From Parvibaculaceae bacterium (GTDB lineage: Bacteria; Pseudomonadota; Alphaproteobacteria; Parvibaculales; Parvibaculaceae): a stretch of DNA of 64,000 bases. The position numbers and the translations under genes were made by a program. The notes under the pieces were generated by a model. That model had not been told where the DNA came from. It saw only the letters and a list, made by a program, of their open reading frames with translations, and searched no databases. This document shows, in pieces, positions 28,638 to 37,678 of this stretch. How positions within the stretch are numbered: position 1 is the first letter of the stretch; every line of letters starts with the position of its first letter. Location of the stretch: assembly GCA_028283765.1 (NCBI GenBank), contig JAPWJY010000008.1, positions 1,059,001 to 1,123,000 of the forward strand, written 5' to 3'.

Positions 28638-29879
28638 TCAATCCTCAAGCGCGGCGTAAACCAGTTGCTGGAACTGCGGCCGCAGGGGATAGGCGCCCGA
28701 CGGCATCAACTGGGTCATCATGATCGCGATCAGGTCTTCCTCGGGATCGATCCAGAAATAGGTGGAGGCGGCCCCACCCCACGAAATGGCGCCGGACGAT
28801 CCCGGCAACTGCGCCTCGACCGGATCGAGCAGCACGGAGAAACCGAGGCCGAAGCCCGAGCCTTCCGGGCGCGTCTCGGAAAAAGCGCTGTCGTCCATGG
28901 CCTTCATCGTCTGGTTGCCGGGCAGATGGTTCGCGGCCATGAATTCGATGGTTTTCCGGGAGATCAGACGGACGCCGCCGAACTCGCCGCCGTTCAGCAC
29001 CATCTGGCAGAAGCGCCAGTAATCCGCCTGCGTTGAAACGAGGCCGCCGCCGCCGGAAAGATAGGTGCGCCGCTTGGAATAGAGGCTTGATTCATCGGGC
29101 TTGTCGATCAGGCGCAGGGTGCGGCTTTTGGGATTGCGCTCATAGTTCGCGGCGAGGCGGTGAAGCTGTTCGCCCGGCACCCAGAAGCCGGTGTCGATCA
29201 TGCCCAGCGGCTCGAAGATGCGGGTGTTCAGGAATTCATCGAGGGGAACGCCCGACAGCACCTCGACCAGATAGCCGCAGACATCGGTCGCGATCGAATA
29301 GCTCCATTTCTCGCCGGGCGAGAACAGCAGGGGCAACTCCGCGAGCGCGAGCACGGTTTCCTTCAGGCTCAGCCTGTCGGTGAAGCCGCCATTGATGCCG
29401 GCCTTGCGATAGAGCGCATCGACGGGATGCGCCTGCATGAAGCCGTAGGTCAGGCCCGAGGTGTGGGTGAGCAGATCGACGATGGTCATCTCGCGTTCGC
29501 AGGGCTTCGTCTGATAGTCTTCGGCCGTGCCGCCTGCCCAGACCTTGAGGTTCGCGAATTCCGGGATGTAGCGCGAGACGGGATGGGAAATCTGGAAGCG
29601 TCCCTCATCGTGCAGCATCATCAGGGCGAGGCTGACGATGGGCTTCGTCATCGAATAGATGCGGTAGATCGTGTCGCTTTCGACGGGCAGGTTCTCCTCC
29701 GCGTAGCGCAGGCCATATTCGGCCTGATGGGCGATCTGGCCATGGCGCGAGACGAGGGTGGAAAAGCCCGTGAGCTTGCCCTTGTCCACATAGGATTTGA
29801 AGAAGTCCGTGATGGCGTCGAGCCGCCGCGCCGACAGGCCGACATCCTCGGGCTGCATGGTCTTCGAGATGACGTTCAT
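28638..29879 (-). CDS. Beta-lactamase-fold serine hydrolase 1
   Basis: A 413-residue class C beta-lactamase/EstB-type esterase. The SxxK motif is S76-M-T-K79 (IYSMTKPIVSL), the Tyr lies in KWSYSIATDVCGYL, and the third motif is SWGGAAS near the end. Such enzymes usually hydrolyse short esters or amides and few are true lactamases. No clear signal peptide, so it is cytoplasmic. It is in tandem with a second hydrolase of the same fold, 20 bases away, and runs in the same direction. Confidence 0.9.
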   Translation of the reverse strand: MNVISKTMQPEDVGLSARRLDAITDFFKSYVDKGKLTGFSTLVSRHGQIAHQAEYGLRYAEENLPVESDTIYRIYSMTKPIVSLALMMLHDEGRFQISHPVSRYIPEFANLKVWAGGTAEDYQTKPCEREMTIVDLLTHTSGLTYGFMQAHPVDALYRKAGINGGFTDRLSLKETVLALAELPLLFSPGEKWSYSIATDVCGYLVEVLSGVPLDEFLNTRIFEPLGMIDTGFWVPGEQLHRLAANYERNPKSRTLRLIDKPDESSLYSKRRTYLSGGGGLVSTQADYWRFCQMVLNGGEFGGVRLISRKTIEFMAANHLPGNQTMKAMDDSAFSETRPEGSGFGLGFSVLLDPVEAQLPGSSGAISWGGAASTYFWIDPEEDLIAIMMTQLMPSGAYPLRPQFQQLVYAALED

Positions 29880-29899
29880 GATCTCTCCCCGTTTTTGTT

Positions 29900-30949
29900 T
29901 TATTGAATGGCAGGAAAGCAGGCGGCCAGTTCGCCGACATAGTTTTTCGTGTTGTCCTTGAGATGCAGCGGCGTCTTGCCGTGGCGGACGATGACCAGAT
30001 CCTTGTCCGGCACGAGGGCCGTATACTGACCTTCAAAGCCGTTGGCGGAAAAAGAGCCCTTGCCCGCGATGCCGAGCCACCAGTGCGCGCCATAGGAATC
30101 TTCGCTGCCGGGCTGCTGGAAGGTGGCGGTGCGGGCATAATCGACCCAGCCCTCCGGCAGAATGCGGGTGCCGTCCCAGACGCCATTGCGCAGGTACAAG
30201 AGCCCGAAACGGGCGAAATCGCGCGGGGTCATGTAGCAGAAGGAGGAGCCGATGAAGGTGCCCGCCTTGTCGAACTTCGGCTTTGCGCTTTTGATGCCGA
30301 TGGGCCCGAACAGGCGCTCGTTCATGAAGCGCTCGAAGTCGGGACCGTAGGCGTCGATGGCCCGGGCGAGCGCGCGGGCGACGATATTGGTGGTGCCGCT
30401 CGCATAGGACCAGAAGCTGCCGGGCGCATGTTCGAGGGGCAGGGAGGCGGCGAAATGGGCGACATCGTCCTTGCCCTTGCCCCAGAGCATCTCGATCACG
30501 TCGGATTGTTCGCCATCCACATAATCCTCGCGAAAGGCGAGCCCGCTCGACATGCGCAGCAGCAGATCGAGCGTGACGGGCCTGCGCGGGTCATTGGCCG
30601 ACTGCCATTCCGGCACGTCCGCCGGGGCATGAATGTCGAGCTTGCCGTCGCCCACCAGAATGCCCGCGAGCGCCTGCGTGATGCTCTTGCCCTTGGACCA
30701 TGAAGGGCAGGTGGTGGCGGCGTCGAAACCTTCGCCATAACGTTCGGCGACAATGCGCCCGCCCTGCACGATCAGCGTGGCGTGGGTTTCGCCGTAAAGC
30801 TCTGTTTCCTTCGCGGCGAAGGCTTCATCGAGCAGGGTCTTGAGGCGGTGAGTGTCGGTGCCTTCGGGGGCGGGGCCTTCCGGCCATTCCCCGGTGGGCC
30901 AAGGTATGGTGGCGGGCTGGGCGGGCAGGGGCGGCAGGGCGTTTGTCAT
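29900..30949 (-). CDS. Beta-lactamase-fold serine hydrolase 2 (NylB-like)
   Basis: A 349-residue serine hydrolase of the same superfamily as its neighbour but a different branch, closer to 6-aminohexanoate-dimer hydrolase (NylB) types. The SxxK motif is S83-W-S-K86 (CPSWSKGKSITQ), Tyr in FWSYASGTTN. The downstream hydrolase follows by 20 bases, so both are probably co-transcribed and may process related substrates. The natural substrate is unknown. Confidence 0.88.
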   Translation of the reverse strand: MTNALPPLPAQPATIPWPTGEWPEGPAPEGTDTHRLKTLLDEAFAAKETELYGETHATLIVQGGRIVAERYGEGFDAATTCPSWSKGKSITQALAGILVGDGKLDIHAPADVPEWQSANDPRRPVTLDLLLRMSSGLAFREDYVDGEQSDVIEMLWGKGKDDVAHFAASLPLEHAPGSFWSYASGTTNIVARALARAIDAYGPDFERFMNERLFGPIGIKSAKPKFDKAGTFIGSSFCYMTPRDFARFGLLYLRNGVWDGTRILPEGWVDYARTATFQQPGSEDSYGAHWWLGIAGKGSFSANGFEGQYTALVPDKDLVIVRHGKTPLHLKDNTKNYVGELAACFPAIQ

Positions 30950-31030
30950 CAGGATCCTCCAGTGAGCCGGATGGTGACGCCTCGCGCCTCAAAGCGCAAA
31001 TGATGGATGCGTGAAAAGAGTGCCGCAGGC

Positions 31031-33124
31031 TCAGCTCCGGCCCGCCAGATCGAGCGCGAAGGCGTAGATCATCGCGGTTTCCTTCAGTTGCCCGAAGCGG
31101 CCCGAAGCGCCGCCATGGCCGGCGTCCATATTGGTGTTGAGCAGGGTGAGGCGTTCGTCGGTGCGCAGCGCGCGCAGCTTCGCCACCCATTTCGCCGGTT
31201 CCCAATAGGTCACGCGCGGATCGGTGAGGCCCGCAAGCGCGAAAATGTGGGGATAGGCTTTCGCCGCCACATTGTCATAGGGCGAATAGGAGGCGATGTA
31301 GTCATAGGCCTCGCGGCTTTCGAGCGGGTTGCCCCATTCCGGCCATTCGGGCGGCGTCAGCGGCAATGTGTCATCCAGCATGGTGGTCAGCACATCGACG
31401 AAGGGCACGTCGGCGATGATGCCGAGGAAGAGATCCGGCGCCATGTTTGCGACCGCGCCCATCAGCATGCCGCCCGCGCTGCCGCCGTGGGCGACGATCT
31501 GGCCGCGTGACGTATAGCGTTCTGCGCTCAGGTGCTCGCCCGCGGCGATGAAGTCGGTGAAGCTGTTCTTCTTTTGCAGCAGCTTGCCGGTGCGATACCA
31601 GCGATAGCCGCGCTCCTTGCCGCCGCGAATATGGGCGATGGCATAGATGAACCCGCGATCCGACAGCGACAGGCGCGTGACCGAGAACGAGGCGGGAATG
31701 CTGATGCCATAGGCCCCGTAGCCATAAAGGAGGCAGGGTGCGGAACCGTCGAGCGGCGTGTCCTTGTGGTGGAGAATGGAGATTGGCACCTGCTCGCCAT
31801 CGGCGGCGGTGGCGAAGATGCGACGGGTCACATAGTCGGCGGGATTATGCCCGCTCGGCACTTCCTGACGCTTGCGCAGGGTGCGCTCCCGGCTTTCCAG
31901 ATCATAGTCCCAGACCTCGGCGGGCGTGGCCATCGAGGTGTAGGTGAAGCGGATCGTGCCGGTTTCATATTCATAGCCGGAACTGAAGCCAAGATCATAG
32001 GCTTCCTCGGGAAACGCGACCGCATGTTCCGCGCCGTCGCCGAGCCGGGTGATGACGATGCGGGGCAGGCCGCCTTCGCGCTCCATGCGGATCAGATGAT
32101 CGCGCAGCGTGGCGTGGTTCAGCAGCAGTGTGCCTTCCCTGTGCGCCACGAGGTCGCGCCAGTGCTCCGGCCCGGACGTCGCCACCGGGGCCGTGACCAG
32201 CTTGAAATCCTCCGCACCGTCCGCATTGGTGCGGATGATGAAGCGGTCGCGGGGCGCATCATGCTCCAGATCATATTCAACGCCCGTCCGGCGCGCGGCG
32301 ATCAGCCGGGGCGCGGCGGTGGGATTGCCGGCGGGGATGACCCAGGATTCGCTGGTGGCGTGATCGTGCGTGCTGATGACGATGAAATCGCGGCTTTGGG
32401 TGAGCCCGATCCCCAGAAAAAAGCCCTTGTCCGTTTCCTCGAAGATCAGTTCATCGCTTTCGACGGGCGTGCCCAGCACATGGCGCAGCACTTTGAGCGG
32501 CCGGTGCTCTTCATCGAGGCTGACATAGAAGAAGCTCGCTCCTTGTGCATCCCAGACGAGGCCGGGATTGACGCCGGACACGATGTCGGGAAGGTCGCCG
32601 CCGCTGGCGATATCGCGAACCCGGATGGTGTAGAACTCCGAACCGTTGGTGTCCGCGCTCCAGCCGATCAGGCGATGGTCCGGCGTATGCTCGATCGAGC
32701 CGATATCGAAATAGGCATGGCCCTGCGCCTCGCTGTCGCCATCGAAAAGCAGCGTTTCCACGTCTTTCGCGTCGAGGCGGCAGAATTGCGGGTGTTCCGC
32801 GCCAGGCAGGTAGCGGGAGAAATAGCGCCACGCGCCATCCTTGGAGGGCACGGAGCTGTCGTCCTCCTTGATCCGGCCCTTCATTTCCTGAAACAGGGTT
32901 TCACGGAAATCCGCCAGCGGCGCGAAAGCGGCGTCACTATAGGCGTTCTCGGCTTCGAGAACCGCGCGGATGTCGGGCTTCAACGCCGCCGGATCGCGCA
33001 TCACCTCGCGCCAGTTGTCGTCGCGCAGCCAGCCATAGCCATCCTCAAGAATGATGCCGTGGTGGCTCTGGCTGTGGGGGCGACGCTCGACGAGAGGGGC
33101 GGACCGGGGCGGCGTCAGCTTCAT
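31031..33124 (-). CDS. S9 family oligopeptidase (oligopeptidase B-like)
   Basis: A 697-residue serine peptidase. An N-terminal seven-bladed propeller covers about residues 80-420, and the C-terminal hydrolase domain holds the nucleophile in AHGGSAGGMLMG, the Asp in LAGLTDPRVTYWEP and the His in MDAGHGGASGRFG. The N-terminus RPHSQSHHGIILEDGYGWLRD is characteristic of PtrB. It cleaves short peptides, often after basic residues. No signal peptide. It lies 11 bases from msrB on the same strand. Confidence 0.92.
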   Translation of the reverse strand: MKLTPPRSAPLVERRPHSQSHHGIILEDGYGWLRDDNWREVMRDPAALKPDIRAVLEAENAYSDAAFAPLADFRETLFQEMKGRIKEDDSSVPSKDGAWRYFSRYLPGAEHPQFCRLDAKDVETLLFDGDSEAQGHAYFDIGSIEHTPDHRLIGWSADTNGSEFYTIRVRDIASGGDLPDIVSGVNPGLVWDAQGASFFYVSLDEEHRPLKVLRHVLGTPVESDELIFEETDKGFFLGIGLTQSRDFIVISTHDHATSESWVIPAGNPTAAPRLIAARRTGVEYDLEHDAPRDRFIIRTNADGAEDFKLVTAPVATSGPEHWRDLVAHREGTLLLNHATLRDHLIRMEREGGLPRIVITRLGDGAEHAVAFPEEAYDLGFSSGYEYETGTIRFTYTSMATPAEVWDYDLESRERTLRKRQEVPSGHNPADYVTRRIFATAADGEQVPISILHHKDTPLDGSAPCLLYGYGAYGISIPASFSVTRLSLSDRGFIYAIAHIRGGKERGYRWYRTGKLLQKKNSFTDFIAAGEHLSAERYTSRGQIVAHGGSAGGMLMGAVANMAPDLFLGIIADVPFVDVLTTMLDDTLPLTPPEWPEWGNPLESREAYDYIASYSPYDNVAAKAYPHIFALAGLTDPRVTYWEPAKWVAKLRALRTDERLTLLNTNMDAGHGGASGRFGQLKETAMIYAFALDLAGRS

Positions 33125-33135
33125 TTAATCAGGAC

Positions 33136-33558
33136 TCACTCGTCGGGGATAAAATCGAGGGCGACGCCGTTCATGCAGTAGCGCTCGCCGGTCGGGCGCG
33201 GCCCGTCGGGGAAAACATGGCCGAGATGGGCGTCGCAGGTGGCGCAGATGATCTCCGTCCGGCGCATGCCGAAGCTCGTATCGGTGCGCGCACCGACCGC
33301 ATCCTCGCTGATCGGAGCCCAGAAGCTCGGCCAGCCGCTGCCGGATTCATATTTGGTGTCGGATTTGTAAAGCGGCGCGCCGCAGCAGATGCACACGAAG
33401 GTGCCCTTGCGCTTCTCGTCGACCCAGGGGCCGGTAAAGGCGCGCTCGGTGCCGTGCTGGCGGGTCACGGTATATTGCTCGGGCGTCAGTTGCGCGCGCC
33501 ATTCGGCATCGCTGCGAACGACTTTTTCACGGGTTCTGGTTGGGTGATCGGTCGTCAT
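33136..33558 (-). CDS. msrB: Peptide methionine (R)-S-oxide reductase
   Basis: Reduces methionine-R-sulfoxide in oxidised proteins. A 140-residue stand-alone MsrB. Zinc-binding CxxC pairs are visible in CICCGAPLY and [12 protein letters not shown], and the catalytic Cys is in [12 protein letters not shown]. An AGGAGG Shine-Dalgarno runs directly into an upstream ATG at 33564, so the second ATG (33558, [11 protein letters not shown]) with a 6-base gap is the likely start. Longer in-frame starts further upstream are spurious. It precedes the S9 peptidase gene in an operon. Confidence 0.93.
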   Translation of the reverse strand: MTTDHPTRTREKVVRSDAEWRAQLTPEQYTVTRQHGTERAFTGPWVDEKRKGTFVCICCGAPLYKSDTKYESGSGWPSFWAPISEDAVGARTDTSFGMRRTEIICATCDAHLGHVFPDGPRPTGERYCMNGVALDFIPDE

Positions 33559-33727
33559 GGACATCCTCCTGCCGGGCGTGAATGGCTTTGTCCCTGATAA
33601 TATAGGGCGGCGGGAGCGTTTTGTCGGCTTATCGGGGCAAGAATCGGGAAGATTATCGTTGCAGAGGGCTGAAACGAAGGCTTTCCCGGGCCGGCGCGGG
33701 GCCGGGCCCGGGGGGATCATTCAAATC

Positions 33728-34180
33728 TCATTCGTAGATGAGCGACAGCGTTTCGGCGACCAGCGCCGGGCGCTCCTGGCCTTCGATCTCCACGGTCACT
33801 TCATTGGTGATCTGGGTGCCGCCCGCCTTGGGCGTGGCGTCCTTCAGGGTCACGCGGGCGCGCACCCTGGAGTTGACCGGCACCATGTTGGTGAAACGGA
33901 CATTGTTCGAGCCGTAGTTGATGCCGCGGGTGGCGCTTTTCACGGTCGAAATCTGGCCCATCAGATAGGGCAGCAGCGAAAGGGTGAGGTAGCCGTGGGC
34001 GATGGTCGGGGCGCCCAGTTCCTTCTTGGCGCGCTCGGGATCGACGTGGATCCACTGGTGGTCGCCGGTCGCATCCGCGAACAGGTTGATCCGGGCCTGA
34101 TCGATTTCGACCCAGTCGCTGACGCCGATTTCCTTGCCCTTTTCGGCCACATATTCGGCGACATTGTTGAAGACGCGCAT
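33728..34180 (-). CDS. MaoC-type (R)-hydratase
   Basis: A 150-residue hot-dog-fold dehydratase. DATGDHQWIHVDPERAKKE holds the catalytic Asp and His, and TIAHGYLTLSLLPYL the following conserved helix. It hydrates or dehydrates acyl-CoA thioesters, often supplying R-3-hydroxyacyl-CoA, and a phasin gene at 51340 shows that polyhydroxyalkanoate granules are plausible here. The substrate chain length is unknown. The gene lies between msrB and the acyl-CoA synthetase on the same strand. Confidence 0.9.
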   Translation of the reverse strand: MRVFNNVAEYVAEKGKEIGVSDWVEIDQARINLFADATGDHQWIHVDPERAKKELGAPTIAHGYLTLSLLPYLMGQISTVKSATRGINYGSNNVRFTNMVPVNSRVRARVTLKDATPKAGGTQITNEVTVEIEGQERPALVAETLSLIYE

Positions 34181-34300
34181 CGGATTTCTCCATTGGTATT
34201 TTGTGAATTGGTTCCGGTCTGGTGGTGACGTTAGCCGCCCGGAGGGCTGACGCCAAGCCCCCGGACGGTCAACGCAAGTCCCTGATGACGCAGGGGCAGA

Positions 34301-35848
34301 TCAGACGATCTTCGAGTTGCGGTTGCCCCAGTAGCGGTCGCGGATGAGGCGCTTGTAGAGCTTGCCGGTGGGATGGCGCGGCAGTTCCTCGTCGAAATCG
34401 ACCGAGCGCGGGCATTTGATGGCCGAGAGCCGGCTGCGGCAATATTCCATCAGTTCCGCTTCCAGCGCCGGGCCGACGTCCGCCCAGTTGGCGGGCTGGA
34501 CGATGGCCTTGACCTCCTCGCCGAAATCCTCGTTGGGCACGCCGATCACGGCCACGTCCGCCACCTTGGGGTGGTTGATCAGCACGTTCTCGGCTTCCTG
34601 CGGGTAAATATTGACGCCGCCGGAAATGATCATGAAAGCCTTGCGGTCGGTGAGGTAGACATAGCCTTCCTCGTCGATCCGGCCGATGTCGCCGAGCGTG
34701 GTCCAGCCCTTCTCATGGCGGCTTTCGGCGGTTTTCTTCGGGTCGTTGAAATATTCGAACTGGGCGTCGCCCTCGAAATAGATGGTGCCGGATTCGCCCA
34801 GCGGCAGTTCGTTGCCCTCGTCGTCGCAGATGTGGACGGTGGCGGTCAGGCACCGGCCCACGGAGCCCTTGTGGGCAAGCCATTCCTCGCTGTTGAGCGC
34901 ACAAAAGCCGTTGCCCTCGGAGCCCGCGTAATATTCGTAAAGCACGGGCCCCCACCAGCCGATCATCTGCTCCTTGATCGGGATCGGGCAGGGGGCGGCG
35001 GCATGGATCGCGACCTTGAGCGAGGAGACGTCATATTTCAGGCGGACCTCGTCCGGCATCTTCAGCATGCGAACGAACATGGTCGGCACCCACTGGCTGT
35101 GGGTGGCCTTGTATTTCTCGATCAGCTTCAGCGCTTCCTCGGCGTCGAAATGCTCCATCACGATCACGGTGCCGCCGAGCTTCTGTGTCGTCATGCACCA
35201 GCGCAGCGGTGCTGCGTGATAAAGCGGGGCGGGTGAGATGTAGACGGTGTTTTCGTCGACGCCGTAAAGCGCCTGGGCAAGCCCCGTCAGCGCCGAAGGC
35301 TCGTCGATGGCGGCGCCGGTCAGCGCATGTCGGATGCCTTTGGGCGTGCCCGTGGTACCCGAGGAATAGAGCATGTCGGTGCCGGCGATTTCATCGGCGA
35401 TGCGTGTCGCGGGCAGCGCGTCGCGGGCGGCCTCATAGGATTCATAGCCGGGGATCGCGCCATCGACGGCAAAGAGGCGCGTCACGCCCGGCACCAGATT
35501 CTTCTCGACCAGCTCCAGGGCCACCTTTTCCAGGCCCTTTGACATGAACAGCAGCTTCGCGTTGCAATCCTTGGCGATATAGGCGATTTCGCCTGCCGTC
35601 AGGCGCGAGGAGATGCAGGTGAAATAGATGCCCGAGCGTTGCGCGCCCCAGCAGATTTCAAAATAGGAGCGGTTGTTTTCCATGCAGATGGCAATGGCGT
35701 CGCCATATTTCAGGCCGGCCGCGCGGATCAGTTGCGCCACCTGATTGGAACGGTCGTCAAGCGCCTTGTAGCTGACGGTCTCTCCGGTCGCGGCCATGAC
35801 ATAGGCCGCCTTGTCGGGGGTCTGCCGGGCGTGGATACTGGGGTGCAT
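34301..35848 (-). CDS. Acyl-CoA synthetase (AMP-forming), second
   Basis: A 515-residue adenylate-forming enzyme. Loop MLYSSGTTGTPKG, EYYAGSEGNGF, ISGGVNIYPQEAENVL and a C-terminal Lys in LPRHPTGKLYKRLI define the family. The substrate is unknown. ATG 35848 (MHPSIHARQTPDKAA) has GGGAGAGG upstream and matches the usual start; longer frames upstream are unlikely. It diverges from the crotonase gene across a 260-base region holding a TGACG-N4-CGTCA palindrome, and both probably act in one degradation pathway. Confidence 0.92.
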   Translation of the reverse strand: MHPSIHARQTPDKAAYVMAATGETVSYKALDDRSNQVAQLIRAAGLKYGDAIAICMENNRSYFEICWGAQRSGIYFTCISSRLTAGEIAYIAKDCNAKLLFMSKGLEKVALELVEKNLVPGVTRLFAVDGAIPGYESYEAARDALPATRIADEIAGTDMLYSSGTTGTPKGIRHALTGAAIDEPSALTGLAQALYGVDENTVYISPAPLYHAAPLRWCMTTQKLGGTVIVMEHFDAEEALKLIEKYKATHSQWVPTMFVRMLKMPDEVRLKYDVSSLKVAIHAAAPCPIPIKEQMIGWWGPVLYEYYAGSEGNGFCALNSEEWLAHKGSVGRCLTATVHICDDEGNELPLGESGTIYFEGDAQFEYFNDPKKTAESRHEKGWTTLGDIGRIDEEGYVYLTDRKAFMIISGGVNIYPQEAENVLINHPKVADVAVIGVPNEDFGEEVKAIVQPANWADVGPALEAELMEYCRSRLSAIKCPRSVDFDEELPRHPTGKLYKRLIRDRYWGNRNSKIV

Positions 35849-36004
35849 CTTCGGGTCCTCTCCCTTAACGATATTCATCCGGTCTCGTTTTGCGTGCCGG
35901 GTTTTGCGTGGCGATTTTTCTGGGGTTATCCCCGTGTACATTGTTATAAAGGCGCGAACAGGCATCCCTTTTATAGCCGTGCCGGAGCGAAAAGACACAG
36001 CAAC

Positions 36005-36020
36005 TTGACGGCCGCGTCAA
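36005..36020. promoter_or_regulatory. Palindrome TTGACG-N4-CGTCAA, probable operator
   Basis: Perfect inverted repeat TTGACGGCCGCGTCAA, whose core TGACG-N4-CGTCA matches the site at 13452-13465. It lies between the divergent acyl-CoA synthetase and crotonase genes, about 157 and 89 bases from their starts. The pattern resembles operators of fatty-acid or branched-chain-acid regulators, but the regulator was not identified here. Confidence 0.6.
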
Positions 36021-36108
36021 CGTGCTTGCGCATGGGGCCGGGGACTGACGTAGGGGAAGCGCCAAAATAGAAATTACGGCAATCCGCCAAACCAGGGAGA
36101 GATGAATA

Positions 36109-37014
36109 ATGGCTTATGAAACGATCCTCTACGAGGTCGAGGATGGTATCGCGACATTGACGCTCAATCGTCCCGACAAGCTCAATGCCTTCACCGGCAA
36201 GATGATGTTCGAGATGATCGACGCCTTCGATCGCATCGATGCCGACGACAATGTGCGCGCCGTGATCGTGACCGGCGCGGGCCGGGCTTTTTGCGCCGGG
36301 GCCGACCTTTCGGCGGGGGCGAAGACGTTCGATTATGCCAAGCGCGAGGACCGGCCGGAAAAGTCGGAGTCGCCCGTGCTCCCCAATGGCGAGATCAACT
36401 GGAGCCATGAGAGCGTACGCGACGGCGGCGGCCGCGTGACCTTGCGCATCTTCGAATGCCTCAAGCCCGTCATCGCAGCGGTTAATGGGCCTGCGGTCGG
36501 CATCGGCATCACCATGCAGCTTGCCATGGATATTCGTCTGGCGTCGGAGAACGCCCGCTTCGGCTTTGTCTTCGCCCGGCGCGGCATCGTGCCTGAGGCC
36601 TGCTCAAGCTGGTTCCTGCCTCGCCTCGTCGGCATTTCCCAGGCGCTGGAATGGACCTATTCGGGCCGCGTCTTCCCGGCGCAGGAAGCGAAGGAAGGCG
36701 GGCTCGTCAAGCAGGTCTATGCGCCGGACGATCTGCTGCCCGCCGCCCGCGCCCTTGCCCGCGAGATCGCCGACAACACCGCGCCGGTTTCCATCGCCCT
36801 CACGCGCCAGATGATGTGGCGGATGCTGGGTGCGGACCATCCGATGGAGGCGCACAAGATCGACAGCCGCGCCATCTATGCCCGGGGCGCATCGGCCGAC
36901 GCCAGGGAAGGCGTCATGTCCTTCCTCGAAAAGCGCCCGGCGACCTATCCCAACAAGGTATCGAGCGACATGCCGTCCTTCTACCCATGGTGGGACGAGC
37001 GCAAATACAGCTAA
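36109..37014 (+). CDS. Enoyl-CoA hydratase/isomerase family protein
   Basis: A 301-residue crotonase-fold protein, longer than the usual 260 residues owing to an insert at about 70-110 (KTFDYAKREDRPEKSESPVL). FCAGADLS and GPAVGIGITM build the oxyanion hole, and the RGIVPEACSSWFLPRLVG block carries a Glu in the usual catalytic place. It may hydrate or isomerise an unsaturated acyl-CoA. GGGAGAGATGAATA precedes the ATG. It is divergent from the acyl-CoA synthetase gene. Confidence 0.9.
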   Translation: MAYETILYEVEDGIATLTLNRPDKLNAFTGKMMFEMIDAFDRIDADDNVRAVIVTGAGRAFCAGADLSAGAKTFDYAKREDRPEKSESPVLPNGEINWSHESVRDGGGRVTLRIFECLKPVIAAVNGPAVGIGITMQLAMDIRLASENARFGFVFARRGIVPEACSSWFLPRLVGISQALEWTYSGRVFPAQEAKEGGLVKQVYAPDDLLPAARALAREIADNTAPVSIALTRQMMWRMLGADHPMEAHKIDSRAIYARGASADAREGVMSFLEKRPATYPNKVSSDMPSFYPWWDERKYS

Positions 37015-37024
37015 CCGTCATCGG

Positions 37025-37050
37025 CGCCATCACCCCTCGGGGTGGTGGCG
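37025..37050. terminator. Hairpin between convergent genes
   Basis: CGCCATCACCCC (37025-37036) and GGGGTGGTGGCG (37039-37050) pair with one mismatch around a 2-base spacer. It lies just after the crotonase stop and ends exactly at the stop of the convergent DUF488 gene. The T run is poor. Confidence 0.45.
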
Positions 37051-37674
37051 TTATCCATTCGCAGACGGATCATCCGTTCCGGCATCCACGCTGACGCCCT
37101 TCAGGTTGCGCTCCCGGTAGGCCAGCGCCACTCTCTGCGCCCGGGACAGCCACATATCCTCCTCGCTTCGTCCCGCAAGCTCGAGCAGCGCGTCCTCCAT
37201 GGCGGGCTGCGTCGTCAGTGCGCCATCCGCAAGGATATGGTTGACGGTTACGCCCCGGTCATGGAGCGCGCGCCCAACCAGCAGGCAGCGGTGGCAGTCG
37301 AGCGGGTGCTGCTCGGCGCACATCAGCGCGAGGCGGTAGCGGGCTCCGCCCTTCATCACCCGTTCAAGCCCACGCTGAAACAGGGCGGTTTTCGCCACTT
37401 TTTCATAGTCGGCCCGGCCTTTGACATAGAGCGAGGGATCCTGCGGCCTGCCGCCCAGTTCGCGGCCCAGATGCACATAGGCAATCCCCAGTTCCGGCAG
37501 TTTCTGCTCCAGCGCCTCCCGGTTGAAGCGGGGCGTGTGGCGCGACCAGGGCGCGGAGCGCAGATCGGCAACAGCGCTGATCCCCGCCCCCGCCAGCAGC
37601 GCGGCAAAGCGCTCCCATGGATGCGTGGAATGCCCGATCGTGAACAGCGCCAGCCCGTTACCCGTCATCTCCAT
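37051..37674 (-). CDS. DUF488 family protein
   Basis: A 207-residue cytoplasmic protein. FTIGHSTHPWERFAALLAGA and DLRSAPWSRHTPRFN are the DUF488 signature, and LMCAEQHPLDCHRCLLVGRAL the Cys/His motif. The activity is not known. GAGGTGAGGAA lies just before a pair of ATGs (37674 and 37668); the exact start is uncertain by two codons. It begins 4 bases after the stop of the citrate-synthase-like gene, so it is the second gene of that unit. Confidence 0.9.
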   Translation of the reverse strand: MEMTGNGLALFTIGHSTHPWERFAALLAGAGISAVADLRSAPWSRHTPRFNREALEQKLPELGIAYVHLGRELGGRPQDPSLYVKGRADYEKVAKTALFQRGLERVMKGGARYRLALMCAEQHPLDCHRCLLVGRALHDRGVTVNHILADGALTTQPAMEDALLELAGRSEEDMWLSRAQRVALAYRERNLKGVSVDAGTDDPSANG

Positions 37675-37678
37675 TTCC

